A stretch of 64,000 nucleotides of DNA from Streptomyces harbinensis (GCF_900116145.1 NZ_FPAB01000001.1:682001-746000), one strand, 5' to 3'. Positions 28,596 to 38,495 are shown, counted from the first letter of the stretch. The notes: generated from the letters alone by a model not told the origin. Numbers and translations are program-made.

Positions 28596-28606
28596 CAGTT
28601 TGTTGA
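28592..28606. promoter_or_regulatory. Operator TCAAC-N5-GTTGA upstream of the uricase operon
   Basis: TCAACAGTTTGTTGA, with 6-bp arms TCAACA/TGTTGA. GTGA on the left and TCAC on the right almost extend the symmetry. It matches the allB operator (18943-18957) in 13 of 15 positions, including the spacer's TTT, and overlaps the predicted -35. The adjacent IclR regulator is the likely binder at both. Confidence 0.75.
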
Positions 28607-28636
28607 TATTCACGCCGGTGGGGGACATACGCCCGG

Positions 28637-29011
28637 TCAGCCGCGCTGCTCGCGGTTGAGGTAGTTGTATACGGTGAAGCGGCTCACGCCCAGGGCGCTC
28701 GCCACCGTCTCCACTCCGTGCCTCATCGCGAACGCGCCCCGCGCCTCCAGGGTCCGTACCACCTGCTGCTTCGTGGAGCGGTCCAGCTCGGCCAGCGGCA
28801 TGCCGTGCCGGCGGCGCAGCTCCGCCAGGATGCGTTCCAGCGAGGCGGAGAGATCGGGCAGCCGGACGGCCACCGCCTCGGTGCCCTGCCAGGACAGCAC
28901 CACATCGTCCGGGCCGGCCCGCTCCGGGGCGAGCAGTTCGCCGCCGATGGCGTCCACCAGCGGGGTGACGGCGGCTATGAAGGACTCGGCGCCGGTGCCC
29001 GGCGCGCTCAC
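28637..29011 (-). CDS. YheO/DauR-like helix-turn-helix protein
   Basis: A 124-residue protein. The C-terminal 60 residues form a helix-turn-helix of the HTH_22 type: QQVVRTLEARGAFAMRHGVE, then TVASALGVSRFTVYNYLNRE. The N-terminal half (about 60 residues) is a small sensor-like region without a PAS signature. It lies just upstream of the uricase operon and is coupled to a 90-residue gene (GTGA). It may be a second regulator for purine or nitrogen genes; the short N-terminus is unusual, as YheO proteins normally carry a full PAS-like domain. Confidence 0.75.
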   Translation of the reverse strand: MSAPGTGAESFIAAVTPLVDAIGGELLAPERAGPDDVVLSWQGTEAVAVRLPDLSASLERILAELRRRHGMPLAELDRSTKQQVVRTLEARGAFAMRHGVETVASALGVSRFTVYNYLNREQRG

Positions 29012-29280
29012 GGCGCGGCCTCCGGGTCGCGCGGGCCGCTGCCCTCGACGACGTTCAGCTGGAGGGAGATCCGGGTGGCGCCGACCGCCAGGGACTTGCT
29101 GACCAGCTCGTTCACCAGGGTCAGCACCTCATCGGCTCCGCCTTCGACGGTGTTGCCGAAAGGCCCGACGTCCACGGTGTCGAGCGCCGCGCCCAGGGTG
29201 ACCTCACGGGCCATCAGGGCGTGCGCGGGCGGCTCGTCCAGATCGAAGGGTTCGGTGGTGAACTCAAGTCTCAGTCGCAC
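29008..29280 (-). CDS. Small protein, possibly YkoF/MTH1187-like (thiamine-binding fold)
   Basis: A 90-residue acidic protein without membrane segments. The stretch VDVGPFGNTVEGGADEVLTL and GATRISLQLNVVEG resemble the second half of MTH1187/YkoF-type domains, in which a G-x-x-EG motif precedes a helix and a final strand. The similarity is weak and judged by eye. It overlaps the start of the helix-turn-helix gene, so the pair acts as a unit; a ligand-binding partner for that short regulator is an attractive idea. It has no known role. Confidence 0.55.
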   Translation of the reverse strand: MRLRLEFTTEPFDLDEPPAHALMAREVTLGAALDTVDVGPFGNTVEGGADEVLTLVNELVSKSLAVGATRISLQLNVVEGSGPRDPEAAP

Positions 29281-29320
29281 CCCGCCAACCTAACCCGGCG
29301 AAGCGGCCTCGGGCCGGTGG

Positions 29321-29680
29321 TCAGGGAGCGCCGTGCCGCACGGGCGGCTGCACCCGGTGCCGCGGCACCCCGAACAGCTCGACGGCCTCCCGCAGCTGGC
29401 CCAGCGCCGGGGCCAGCGCGCTGACCGAGCCGACGGCCGCCGCGATCCGCAGCAGCGCCGCGCTCAGCAGGGCGTCCTCGGGAACGCCGCCGGCCAGCTG
29501 CTCGGCCAGCACCGTCAGCTCGCGCTCGGCCACCTCCCGGTCGGCCAGCCACGCCTGATAACCGCTCAGGTCCCCCCGCAGCCGCTCCACCGCCGTCCGC
29601 AGGGATGTGAGCCGGGGATCTCCTTCGTCGGCCACCGCGCTCGCGCTGACGCGCGCGGCCTCGGCCTCGCCTGCCGCCAC
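29321..29680 (-). CDS. DUF5955-like helical protein
   Basis: A 119-residue, Leu/Ala/Glu-rich protein with predicted long helices (SLRTAVERLRGDLSGYQAWL, and later VSALAPALGQLREAVELFG). It resembles the Streptomyces DUF5955 family of unknown function. GTG 29680 is chosen because GGGGAGGG lies 4 bases upstream; the longer reading to 29761 adds a Cys/Arg-rich stretch with no support. It lies head-to-head with the Mrr-like gene across a 270-base gap. Confidence 0.65.
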   Translation of the reverse strand: MAAGEAEAARVSASAVADEGDPRLTSLRTAVERLRGDLSGYQAWLADREVAERELTVLAEQLAGGVPEDALLSAALLRIAAAVGSVSALAPALGQLREAVELFGVPRHRVQPPVRHGAP

Positions 29681-29763
29681 TGGGCCCTCCCCTGCCGTCC
29701 ACACCACCCGACGCGCCCGCGTCCGCCCGGCGCATGCTTGGCGCCCGGCCGCCACGAACAACG

Positions 29764-29789
29764 ACAGTAAATATCACTGTCCGCACAGT
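29764..29789. promoter_or_regulatory. Three alternating ACAGT/ACTGT half-sites
   Basis: ACAGT (29764-29768), ACTGT (29776-29780) and ACAGT (29785-29789); the last two extend to CACTGT-CCGC-ACAGTG, a 6-bp-arm inverted repeat. It sits in the AT-richest part of the divergent gap between the DUF5955 and Mrr-like genes. It is a candidate operator for both. The rest of the gap (29681-29953) has no gene I can support. Confidence 0.4.
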
Positions 29790-29953
29790 GCGCCATACGG
29801 AGGGCGAAAGTCCCGGTCACATTCGCGTGAACAGCCGCGACCCCATTGACGCACTCCGGATGACGTACCGCCACCACCCGTGAGCATACTCCTGCGTGAT
29901 CAAGGGACCATAAGGAACACTGAGATGGCCCAACGCCGGCCCGGGAGCGTCCG

Positions 29954-30667
29954 ATGAAGCAGAGCAGGCCCGTACGCTGCCCGGCGTGCCGGCGCGAGCA
30001 CAGCTACGTCCCCCCGGAGTACCCATGCTCCTGTGGTGCAGCGGTGTCCGTGCCGGTGCGGTGGGACAGGGACCCCGCCCCGGTACGGCACCGGTCGTGG
30101 GCGGCGTCCTGGGCCGAACTGGACTGTCCGTCCTGCGGCCGGGCCGGGCAGTGGCCCCAGCCGGAGTTCGACTGCCCCTGCGGGGTGACGGTGCGGCTGT
30201 CCGCCGGGCGGCCGGAGCCCGGGGCGGTCCGGGACGGGGAGCGCGAACGGGCGCCGTTCACCCCGCTGACCATCAGGACCGGGTACGACGCGGTGGCGTG
30301 CGCGGCGCAGTTCCTGCGCTGGCTGGGCTTCCGCGAGGTGCGCACCGCCGTGCCGCGCCCGGAATCGGGGGTGGATCTGCACGGCCAGGGGGTGGTGGGC
30401 CTGGTGGACACCACCACCGAGCCGACCGGTTCGCGGGAGATCGAGACGCTGTGGATGCACGGACTGCTGGAGGCGGCCCGGGGCGTGGCGTTCTCGCTGG
30501 CCGGATACGACCGCCCGGCCCGGGGCCGGGCCGACGCGCTGCGGCTGCCGCTGTTCGTACTGGATCTGACGGGCGCTCCGCAGCCGGTCAACGACCCGGC
30601 GGACACCCTGCTGCAGGACGGCGGCGGACCGCGCCACCAGGAGCCGGGCCCGGCCGCCGGGACATGA
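29954..30667 (+). CDS. Zinc-ribbon protein with a degenerate Mrr-like nuclease domain
   Basis: A 237-residue protein. The first 80 residues hold two zinc ribbons: CPACRREHSYVPPEYPCSCG and CPSCGRAGQWPQPEFDCPCG. Residues about 105-225 resemble an Mrr-type restriction fold: helix YDAVACAAQFLRWLGF, strand with SGVDLHG (the metal-binding Asp), then VVGLVDTTTEPTG, and AARGVAFSLAGYDRPARGRAD, LFVLDLTGAPQPVN. Active Mrr proteins have Q/E-x-K where this one has D-T-T, so the catalytic lysine is missing. It may bind DNA without cutting, or use a different residue. The neighbours give no clue to a defence island. Confidence 0.6.
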   Translation: MKQSRPVRCPACRREHSYVPPEYPCSCGAAVSVPVRWDRDPAPVRHRSWAASWAELDCPSCGRAGQWPQPEFDCPCGVTVRLSAGRPEPGAVRDGERERAPFTPLTIRTGYDAVACAAQFLRWLGFREVRTAVPRPESGVDLHGQGVVGLVDTTTEPTGSREIETLWMHGLLEAARGVAFSLAGYDRPARGRADALRLPLFVLDLTGAPQPVNDPADTLLQDGGGPRHQEPGPAAGT

Positions 30668-30704
30668 CCGAAAACGGTGGGTCGCCGGTGGCCGCCCGCC
30701 CCGT

Positions 30705-31802
30705 TCAGCCCGCCGGCCGGTCCGGCGCCGGCCGGTGGATGCGCGGCGCCCGCAGCCCGGTGAGCGGCTGCCCGGTGGCCCGCTCCCGGGTGGCCACGAT
30801 CTCGGCCGCGATGGACAGCGCCGTCTCCTGCGGGGTCCGCGCCCCCAGGTCCAGGCCGATCGGCGAACGCAGCCGGTCCAGTTCCGGCTCGGTCAGCCCG
30901 GCCGCCCGCAGCCGGCGCATCCGGTCGGTGTGCGTGCGCCGCGAGCCCATCGCCCCGACGTACGCCACCGGCAGCCGCAGCGCGGCCTCCAGCAGCGGGA
31001 CGTCGAACTTCGCCTCGTGGGTGAGCACGCACAGGGCCGTCCGCGCGTCCAGCCGGCCGGCCGCCGCCTCGGCGGCCAGATAGTCGTGCGGCCAGCCGGT
31101 CACCACCTCGTCCGCCGCCGGGAACCGCTCGGGGGTCGCGAAGACCGGCCGGGCGTCGCACACGGTCACCCGGTAGCCGAGGAAGGACCCGGCGCTCGCC
31201 AGCGCCGACGCGAAGTCCACCGCCCCGAACACCAGCAGCCGGGGCGCCGGCACCCGGCTCTCCACCAGTGCCCACTCCCCCGCCGGGAGCCGGAGCACCC
31301 CGGTGCGCCCGTCCCGCAGCAGGGCGCGGGCACCGGCCGCCGCCGTACCGTCCACCGCCGCGCCGCCCAGTGAGCCGCGCGGCGCGCCGCGGGCCGGTAC
31401 GTACAGCGCGCCCCCGGCGGGCGAGCGGACCAGCGCGCCGTGCGGCCCGGCCAGCGCGGCGGCCAGCACCGTGCGCAGTCCGGTGTCGTCCGCGGCCACC
31501 GGGGTGATGAGGACATCCAGGCTGCCGCCGCAGGTCAGCCCGGTGGCGAAGGCGTCCGCGTCGCTGTAGCCGAAGCGCTCGGTGCGCGGCCGGCCCACCG
31601 CCAGCGCCTCCCGGCACAGCTCGTACACCGCGCCCTCCACGCAGCCGCCCGACACGCTGCCGACCACCGTGCCGGCCGCGTCCACCGCGAGCGCGGCGCC
31701 CGGCGGGCGGGGCGCGCTGCCGTGCACCGCCGTCACCGTGGCCACCGCGAACGCGCGGCCCTCGTCCAGCCACCGGCTCAGCTCCGGTGCGATCTCCAGC
31801 AC
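30705..31802 (-). CDS. xdhC: XdhC/CoxI-family molybdenum cofactor chaperone
   Basis: A 365-residue protein with the N-terminal XdhC domain (AVATVTAVHGSAPRPPGAAL, SVSGGCVEGAVY) and C-terminal Rossmann domain (RLLVFGAVDFASALASAGSF, ALCVLTHEAKFDVPLLEAAL, AYVGAMGSRRTH). It protects and inserts the sulfurated molybdenum cofactor into xanthine dehydrogenase. The expected GxGx2 of the Rossmann loop reads FGAVDF, a slight deviation. GTG 31802 lies 5 bases after the large-subunit stop, so it is the last gene of the xdh operon. Confidence 0.88.
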   Translation of the reverse strand: MLEIAPELSRWLDEGRAFAVATVTAVHGSAPRPPGAALAVDAAGTVVGSVSGGCVEGAVYELCREALAVGRPRTERFGYSDADAFATGLTCGGSLDVLITPVAADDTGLRTVLAAALAGPHGALVRSPAGGALYVPARGAPRGSLGGAAVDGTAAAGARALLRDGRTGVLRLPAGEWALVESRVPAPRLLVFGAVDFASALASAGSFLGYRVTVCDARPVFATPERFPAADEVVTGWPHDYLAAEAAAGRLDARTALCVLTHEAKFDVPLLEAALRLPVAYVGAMGSRRTHTDRMRRLRAAGLTEPELDRLRSPIGLDLGARTPQETALSIAAEIVATRERATGQPLTGLRAPRIHRPAPDRPAG

Positions 31803-31807
31803 GGCGG

Positions 31808-34170
31808 CTACGCCGTCCCGGTCAGGTGCTCGGGCCGCACCGGCACCCGGCGCAGCGGCAGCCCGGTGGCCTGGCGGATGGCGGCCACGATCGCCGGGGT
31901 GGCGGAGAGGGTGGGCGCCTCGCCGGCGCCGCGCAGGCCGTACGGGGCGTGGTCGTCGGCCAGTTCGAGGATGTCGAGCGGCATGCCGGGCACGTCCAGG
32001 ATGGTGGGGATCAGATAGTCGGTGAAGGACGGGTTGCGGACCCGGCCGTCGGGGCCGACCACGATCTCCTCCAGCACGGCGAGTCCGAGCCCCTGGGCGC
32101 TGCCGCCGTGGATCTGGCCGGCCACCGCGCGCGGGTTGAGGGCTTTGCCGACGTCCTGGGCGGCGGCGAGTTCGACGACCTTGACCAGGCCGAGGTCGGT
32201 GTCCACCTCCACCACGGCGCGGTGTGCGCAGAAGGAGTACTGCACATGGCCGCGGCCCTGGCCGGTGCGCGGGTGGAACGGTTCGGTGGGCCGGTGCCGG
32301 AACTCCCGCTCGATCTCGACGGGCTCCTCCCCCAGCACCTCGGCGAGCGTGGCCAGCACTTCGCCGTCGGCGGCCACCACCTTGCCGGCCTCCAGGGCGG
32401 CGGCGGTGCCGAAGCGGGCGCGGGCCCGGGCCAGCACCGCCTCCCGTACCGCCTCGCAGGCGTGCTTCACGGCGCCGCCGGTCATATAGGTCTGCCGGGA
32501 TGCGGAGGTGGAGCCGGCGGAGCCGACCGTGGTGTCGGCGGGGAGCAGGGTGACGTGGGTGACGCCCAGTTCGGTGCGGGCGATCTGGGCCTGGACGGTG
32601 ACGCCGCCCTGGCCGACCTCGGCCGCCGCCGTGTGCACGACGGCCACCGGTTCGCCGCCCACCACCTCCAGCCGGACCCGGGCGGTGGAGTAGTCGTCGA
32701 AGCCTTCGGAGAAGCCGACGTTCTTGATGCCGACCGCGTAGCCCACCCCCCGGACGATCCCTTCGCCGTGGCTGGTGTTGGAGAGGCCGCCGGGCAGTTC
32801 CCGCAGGTCGGGGGCGGCGGTGGGGCCGGCCGGGTCCGCCCACGGCCGTTCGGGCGGCAGCGGGCGGGCGGCGACCCGGGCAAGCAGTTCGGCGACCGGG
32901 GCCGGGGAGTCCACCGGCTGTCCGGTGGGCATCACGGTGCCCTGCCGCATGGCGTTGCGGCGGCGCAGCTCGACCGGGTCCAGGCCCAGTTCGGCGGCGA
33001 GCTTGTCCATCTGGGACTCGTAGGCGAAGCATGCCTGCACCGCGCCGAAGCCGCGCATGGCGCCGCAGGGCGGGTTGTTGGTGTAGAGGGCCAGCGCCTC
33101 GATGTCGGCGTGCGGCACCTCGTACGGTCCCAGGCCGAGCGAGGCGGCGTTGCCGACGACGGCGGGTGAGGAGGAGGCGTAGGCGCCGCCGTCGAGCACG
33201 ATGCGGCAGGTGACGTACAGCAGGGTGCCGTCCCGCAGGGCGCCGTGTTCGTAGGCGAGCTTGGCGGGGTGGCGGTGCACGTGGCCGAAGAAGGACTGCT
33301 CGCGGTCGTAGACCATCTTGACCGGGCGCCCGGTGCGCAGCGCCAGCAGGCAGGCGTGGGCCTGCATCGACAGGTCCTCGCGGGCGCCGAACGCGCCGCC
33401 GACACCGGAGAGGGTGAGCCGCACCTTCTCGGCGGGCAGGCCGAGCACGGGGGCGAGCTGCCGCTGGTCGACATGCAGCCACTGGGTGGCGACGTACAGG
33501 TCGACGCCGCCGTCGGCGGCCGGGACGGCGAGGCCGGATTCGGGGCCGAGGAACGCCTGGTCCTGCATGCCGACCTCGTACTCCCCGCGCACCACGACCT
33601 CGGCCCGGGCCCGGGCGGCGGCGACGTCGCCGTGCCGGATCGGCTGCCGGTGGACGATGTTGGGGTGCGGTACGTGGGCGGCATGGTGGTCGGTGCGGCC
33701 GGGGTGCAGGACGGGGGCGCCGGGTGCGGTGGCGGAGGACTCGTCGTGCACCAGCGGCCGTTCGTCGTAGTCGACGGCGATGAGGGCGGCGGCGCGGCGG
33801 GCGGTCTCGGGGTGGTCGGCGGCGACCAGGGCCACCGGTTCGCCCTGGTAGCGCACCACGTCCTGGGCGAGGACCGGCTGGTCGGTGAACTCCAGGCCGT
33901 AGTGGGTGGCGGCGGGCAGGTCGTGGTGGGTGAGCACAGCGTGCACGCCGGGGAGCGCGAGGGCGGCGGTGAGGTCGACACGGCGGATCGCGGCGTGCGG
34001 GTGTGGGCTGCGCAGGGTGTGGCCCCACAGCATGTCGTCGTGCCACAGGTCGGAGGAGTAGGCGAACTCGCCGGTGACCTTGAGGTGGCCGTCGGGTCGC
34101 TGGGTGGATTCGCCGATGCCGCCGGTGGTGTCGCGGTCGCTGCGCTGGCTGAGGGCGCCCGGGCCGATGG

Positions 34171-34174
<4 letters not shown>
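31808..34174 (-). CDS. Xanthine dehydrogenase, molybdopterin-binding large subunit
   Basis: A 788-residue catalytic subunit. Cofactor and active-site motifs: GVGGAFGAREDLSMQAHACL, CGAMRGFGAVQACF, GQGGVTVQAQIA, and the catalytic Glu in LRGAGEAPTLSATPAI near the C-terminus. The absence of the Cu-binding Cys loop of CO dehydrogenase (AYRCSFR) supports a purine-oxidising enzyme. It converts hypoxanthine and xanthine to urate, the substrate for the uricase operon 4 kb away. ATG 34174 overlaps the iron-sulfur subunit's stop (ATGA). Confidence 0.9.
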
Positions 34175-34646
<472 letters not shown>

Positions 34647-34656
<10 letters not shown>

Positions 34657-35528
34657 GGTGTGAGCCCTTTCGTGTAGGCGTCCCAGGTCCGGTCGAGGGT
34701 GCGGCGGGCGAGGACGCCGACGGCGTGCACCCGGTAGCGGGCGGTGCCGCGGACGTCGTCGATGGGGCGGCAGGCGGTGGCGGCCAGTTCGGCGAAGCGG
34801 CGCCGCACGGCCTCGGGCAGCGGCCGGGGGTCCTCCCACAGTCCGGCGCCGGCCAGGGCGCCGGTCAGGTAGTCCTCGGCGTCCGGGGCGCGGACGGGGG
34901 TGGGCGCGGCGGAGCCGATGCCGGTGCGTACGGTCCCGGTGTGCGGGTGCAGGGCGAGGGCGAAGGCGCACACGGCGATGACCATGGCGTTGCGGGTGCC
35001 GACCTTCGCGAACTGCTGCGGTCCGGTGGCCCGGTCGATGTGGATGGCGCGGATGAGTTCGTCGGGGGCGAGGGCGTTGCGTTTGACGCCGGTGTAGAAG
35101 GCGTCGATGGGGATGCGCCGGGTGCCGCGCACGGAGGCGGCCTCCACCTCGGCTCCGGCGGCGAGCAGCGCGGGGTGGCTGTCGCCGGCCGGGGAGGCGG
35201 CGCCGAGGTTGCCGCCGACGCTGCCCCGGTTGCGGATCTGCGGGGAGCCGACGGTGCGGGCGGCGAGGGCGAGCGCGGGCAGCGGCCCGGCGAGGTGGTC
35301 GAGGACGGCGCGGTAGGGGACGGCGGCGCCGAGCCGTACCGTCCGTTCGCCGGTCTCCCAGCGGCGCAGTTCGGGGATCCCGGACAGATCGAGGAGCCGG
35401 TCGGGGCGGCGCCGGTCGAAGGTCAGCTCGACCATCACATCGGTGCCGCCGGCGATCGGTACGGCGTCGGGGTGTGCGGCTTTGGCGGCCAGTGCCCCGG
35501 CCCAGTCGGTGGGGCGGAGAAAGTCCAT
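34647..35528 (-). CDS. Xanthine dehydrogenase FAD-binding subunit
   Basis: A 293-residue subunit of the CoxM/XdhA-FAD type. FAD-binding motifs are PIAGGTDVMVEL near residue 28 and TVGSPQIRNRGSVGGNLGAA near residue 93. It passes electrons to NAD+. It is the first gene of the four-gene operon FAD-FeS-Mo-xdhC and is divergent from pucR, 183 bases away. ATG 35528 follows AGGGAGAG. Confidence 0.9.
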
Positions 35529-35544
35529 GCGGCTGTCTCTCCCT

Positions 35545-35569
35545 GGGTGTGGTGATGCCCAGTACACCC
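35545..35569. promoter_or_regulatory. Inverted repeat between xdh operon and pucR
   Basis: GGGTGT (35545-35550) and ACACCC (35564-35569) with a 13-base spacer, starting 17 bases upstream of the first xdh gene. It is the only clear symmetry in the divergent gap and a candidate site for the PucR protein. It could also be a hairpin in the xdh leader. The TCAAC-N5-GTTGA operator of the other ureide operons is absent here. Confidence 0.35.
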
Positions 35570-35711
35570 GGCGGCGGGCCCCGGGGGCAGTCACGGAAGG
35601 GCCGAAGCACCCATTCGCCGGGACCCCACTTCTTGTAGGTTCATACGAGGACATGCGGCCGGCAACGGGGCGGCAGCCCGCCGGCAACACGGACGACATC
35701 GGCGGACGGAC

Positions 35712-37367
35712 ATGCGACTGCGCACACTGCTGGCTGACGGGGCGCTGGGACTGCGGCTGCTGCACGGCGCGGGCGGCCTCGACGCCCCGGTGCGCGGGGT
35801 GATGACCACCGATCTGCGCGACCCGAGCCGCTATCTGCGCGGCGGCGAACTGGTGCTGACCGGCCTCGCCTGGTGGCGCGGCCCGGCCGACTCCGAGCCG
35901 TTCGTGCGGATCCTGGCCCGGGCGGGGGTGGCGGGGCTCGCCGCCGGCGAGGCGGAACTCGGGGCGGTGCCCGACGATCTGGCCGCCGCCTGCGCCCGGC
36001 ACGGGCTGCCGCTGTTCGCGGTGGCGCAGGAGGTGGCCTTCGCGGAGATCACCGAACGGGTGGTGCGGCAGATCTCCGGGCATCGCGCGGGGGATCTGGC
36101 GGCGGTCGTGGACCGGCACCGGCGGCTGATGTCGGCGGGGCCGGGCGGCGGCGGGCCGCAGGCGGTCCTGGATCTGCTGGGCGCCGACCTGGATCTGCCG
36201 GCCTGGCTGCTGTCCGCCACCGGGCGGGTGGTCGCCGGCACGGCACGCGCCGCGCTGCCCGCGCCGGTGGCGGCGCGGCTGGCCGCGCACGCGATGACGG
36301 CGGCGGCCGGCGGGCGGCCGGGGCCGTACCGGGTGCCGGCCGGTACGGAGGCGGGTGGAGAAGACGGGGACGACGACGGGTACGCGCTGTTCCCGGTGCC
36401 CGGCGACGGCGGCGACCCGCACACCGCCGCGCTCACCGGCTGGCAGCTCGCGGTGCGCGCCGACCCCCGCGACTGGCCCGCCGAACGCCTCGATCTGATG
36501 GCCGGGGTGGCGCAGCTGATCGCCGCCGACCGGGACCGGCGCGAGGCGTCCCGGACGGTGCAGCGCCGGCTCGCCCGGGAGATCCTGCGGCTGCTGCGCG
36601 AGCGTGCCGCGCCCGCCGAGGTGGCGGCGCGGCTGCGGGTGGCGGGCCCGCTGCTGGTGCCGGGGCTGACGGAGCCGCGCTGGCAACTGGTGGTGGCGCG
36701 GATCGAGGGCCCGGCCGCGGCGGCGGACGGCGGCGGCCGGGTGGCGGAGGCGCTGCTGGAGGAGTTGCTCGCCGCCCCGGGCACCGTCGAGGGCGCCCTG
36801 GTGGCCGGGGCGGCGGACGGCGAGGCGGTGGCGCTCGTCCCGCTGCCCGCGGTGCCGGGCGAGGGCGCGGCGCTGCGGGCCGCGACCGTGCTGGCGCCGG
36901 TCCGTACGGTCCTGGCCGCCGGGCTCGGCCCGGACGGGCGGCTGACGCTGGGCATGAGCGCCCCGGTGGCCGCGGCCGGCGGGCTGCGCGGCGCGCTGGA
37001 GGAGGCGCGGCACGCGCGGCGGGTGGCCGCCGCCCGTACCGGGCCGGTGTGCGGGGCGGGCCACGACGAACTGGCCTCGCACGTGCTGCTGCTGCCGTTC
37101 GTCCCCGAGGAGGTGCGGCTCGCCTTCACCGCGCGGCTGCTGGACCCGCTGCGCGCCTACGACCGGCGGCACCGCTCGGAGCTGATCCCCACCCTGGAGG
37201 CGTACCTGGAGGCCGACGGCTCGTGGACCCGGTGCGCGGCCCGGCTGCATCTGCACGTCAACACGCTGCGCTACCGCGTCGGCCGCATCGAGGCGCTGAC
37301 CGGGCGGGACCTCACCCGGCTGGAGGACAAGCTGGACTTCTTCCTGGCGCTGCGGCTGAGCCGGTGA
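35712..37367 (+). CDS. pucR: PucR-family transcriptional regulator
   Basis: A 551-residue regulator. The N-terminal purine-catabolism domain covers about residues 1-120 (GVMTTDLRDPSRYLRGGELV and LTGLAWW). A GGDEF-like middle region follows. The C-terminal helix-turn-helix reads YLEADGSWTRCAARLHLHVN and TLRYRVGRIEALTG. PucR proteins sense purine-breakdown intermediates and usually activate xanthine dehydrogenase and uricase genes. It is divergent from xdh, which fits control of that operon. Its start has no strong ribosome-binding site. Confidence 0.9.
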   Translation: MRLRTLLADGALGLRLLHGAGGLDAPVRGVMTTDLRDPSRYLRGGELVLTGLAWWRGPADSEPFVRILARAGVAGLAAGEAELGAVPDDLAAACARHGLPLFAVAQEVAFAEITERVVRQISGHRAGDLAAVVDRHRRLMSAGPGGGGPQAVLDLLGADLDLPAWLLSATGRVVAGTARAALPAPVAARLAAHAMTAAAGGRPGPYRVPAGTEAGGEDGDDDGYALFPVPGDGGDPHTAALTGWQLAVRADPRDWPAERLDLMAGVAQLIAADRDRREASRTVQRRLAREILRLLRERAAPAEVAARLRVAGPLLVPGLTEPRWQLVVARIEGPAAAADGGGRVAEALLEELLAAPGTVEGALVAGAADGEAVALVPLPAVPGEGAALRAATVLAPVRTVLAAGLGPDGRLTLGMSAPVAAAGGLRGALEEARHARRVAAARTGPVCGAGHDELASHVLLLPFVPEEVRLAFTARLLDPLRAYDRRHRSELIPTLEAYLEADGSWTRCAARLHLHVNTLRYRVGRIEALTGRDLTRLEDKLDFFLALRLSR

Positions 37368-37397
37368 CGGGCCGTCGGGGTACGGGCGCGGAGCGGC

Positions 37398-38495
37398 TCA
37401 TTGCGTCCACGGCTTGATGCCGAGGAACCCGCCGTCGGAGACGGTGCGGTAGGGCATCTCGTCCCGCCACCGCCGGCGCCCGCCGAACAGGGAGGCGAGC
37501 AGCGTCACCACGACCCCGGCCACCGCCCAGATGCCGAGGACGACCAGCGGGTGGGTGAGCGCGTGCCCGTCGAAGTAGGCGACGGAACGGGCGCCCCAGG
37601 TGCCGGCGCCGGGGATCATCACGGAGCTGATGCCGCGCCAGAAGGCGGGCAGCAGCGCGGTGCCGATCGCACCACCCGCGCTGGGGTTGCCGAGGATCAC
37701 CACCACCAGCAGCGTCAGCCCGATGCCGACGATGCCGAACAGCGCCTGGAGGGCCAGGGTGAGCGCCCCGGTCGCGAACACCACCAGGGCGCCCAGCAGC
37801 GCCAGCGATATCACCCGCCCCGGCAGCGCGTCGAGGACGGGGCCGACGATCACCGCGCCGCCCAGCCCGCCGAGCAGCGAGTAGACGGCCAGGGCGCCCA
37901 GCCGGAACAGGGCGCGCGGCACGGTGGCGGCCCGGCTGCCGTGACTGATCGCCAGCACGGCACCGCACAGATAGCCGCCCACCACCCAGCCGACGACCAG
38001 GAAGAACGAGCTGAGGCCGCGCGCGTCACCGGCGGCGGCCGGGGCGACGTCCCGGATCTCCAGGGTGCGGTTCTGCCCGGCCGCCACCGACTGGAGCACC
38101 TGCGCCAGCGCCTCGGCGGTGGAGGTGCCGCCGCCGGTGGCCACCAGCAGCGTGTCCTGGGTACCGCCGCCGTCCACGATCAGCGCGCCGTCCACGTCCC
38201 GGTGCTGGACCCTGCGCAGCCCGTCCGCCTCGTCGGTGGCGGTGTGCTCGACGCGGACGGGGTTGCCGGGCAGCCCGTCCAGCGCGTGGACCAGTTGTCC
38301 GGCCATCTCCTCGGGGGCCACCACCGCGAGCGGGATCCGGTGCGGCTCGGCGCGGTGCAGGGCGCCGACGTAGGAGGTGATGAACGCCCACTGCAAGAGC
38401 AGCACACCCAGCACCAGCAGGGCGGCGCGGGGTGTCACGGCAGCGCGCAGCGAGCTGAGAAAGCCGTCGCGCGCGTATCCGGATATCGGCTCCAT
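37398..38495 (-). CDS. DUF3533/YhgE-like membrane protein (ABC-2 permease-like)
   Basis: A 365-residue protein with one N-terminal membrane segment (LLVLGVLLLQWAFITSYVGAL), a 130-residue external domain, and five segments at the C-terminus. This topology matches YhgE/Pip and DUF3533 proteins, which resemble the permease half of ABC-2 exporters. No ATPase accompanies it. ATG 38495 has a weak AGG upstream; ATG 38504 is an alternative. It may act in stress response or secretion; no function is assigned. Confidence 0.7.
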   Translation of the reverse strand: MEPISGYARDGFLSSLRAAVTPRAALLVLGVLLLQWAFITSYVGALHRAEPHRIPLAVVAPEEMAGQLVHALDGLPGNPVRVEHTATDEADGLRRVQHRDVDGALIVDGGGTQDTLLVATGGGTSTAEALAQVLQSVAAGQNRTLEIRDVAPAAAGDARGLSSFFLVVGWVVGGYLCGAVLAISHGSRAATVPRALFRLGALAVYSLLGGLGGAVIVGPVLDALPGRVISLALLGALVVFATGALTLALQALFGIVGIGLTLLVVVILGNPSAGGAIGTALLPAFWRGISSVMIPGAGTWGARSVAYFDGHALTHPLVVLGIWAVAGVVVTLLASLFGGRRRWRDEMPYRTVSDGGFLGIKPWTQ

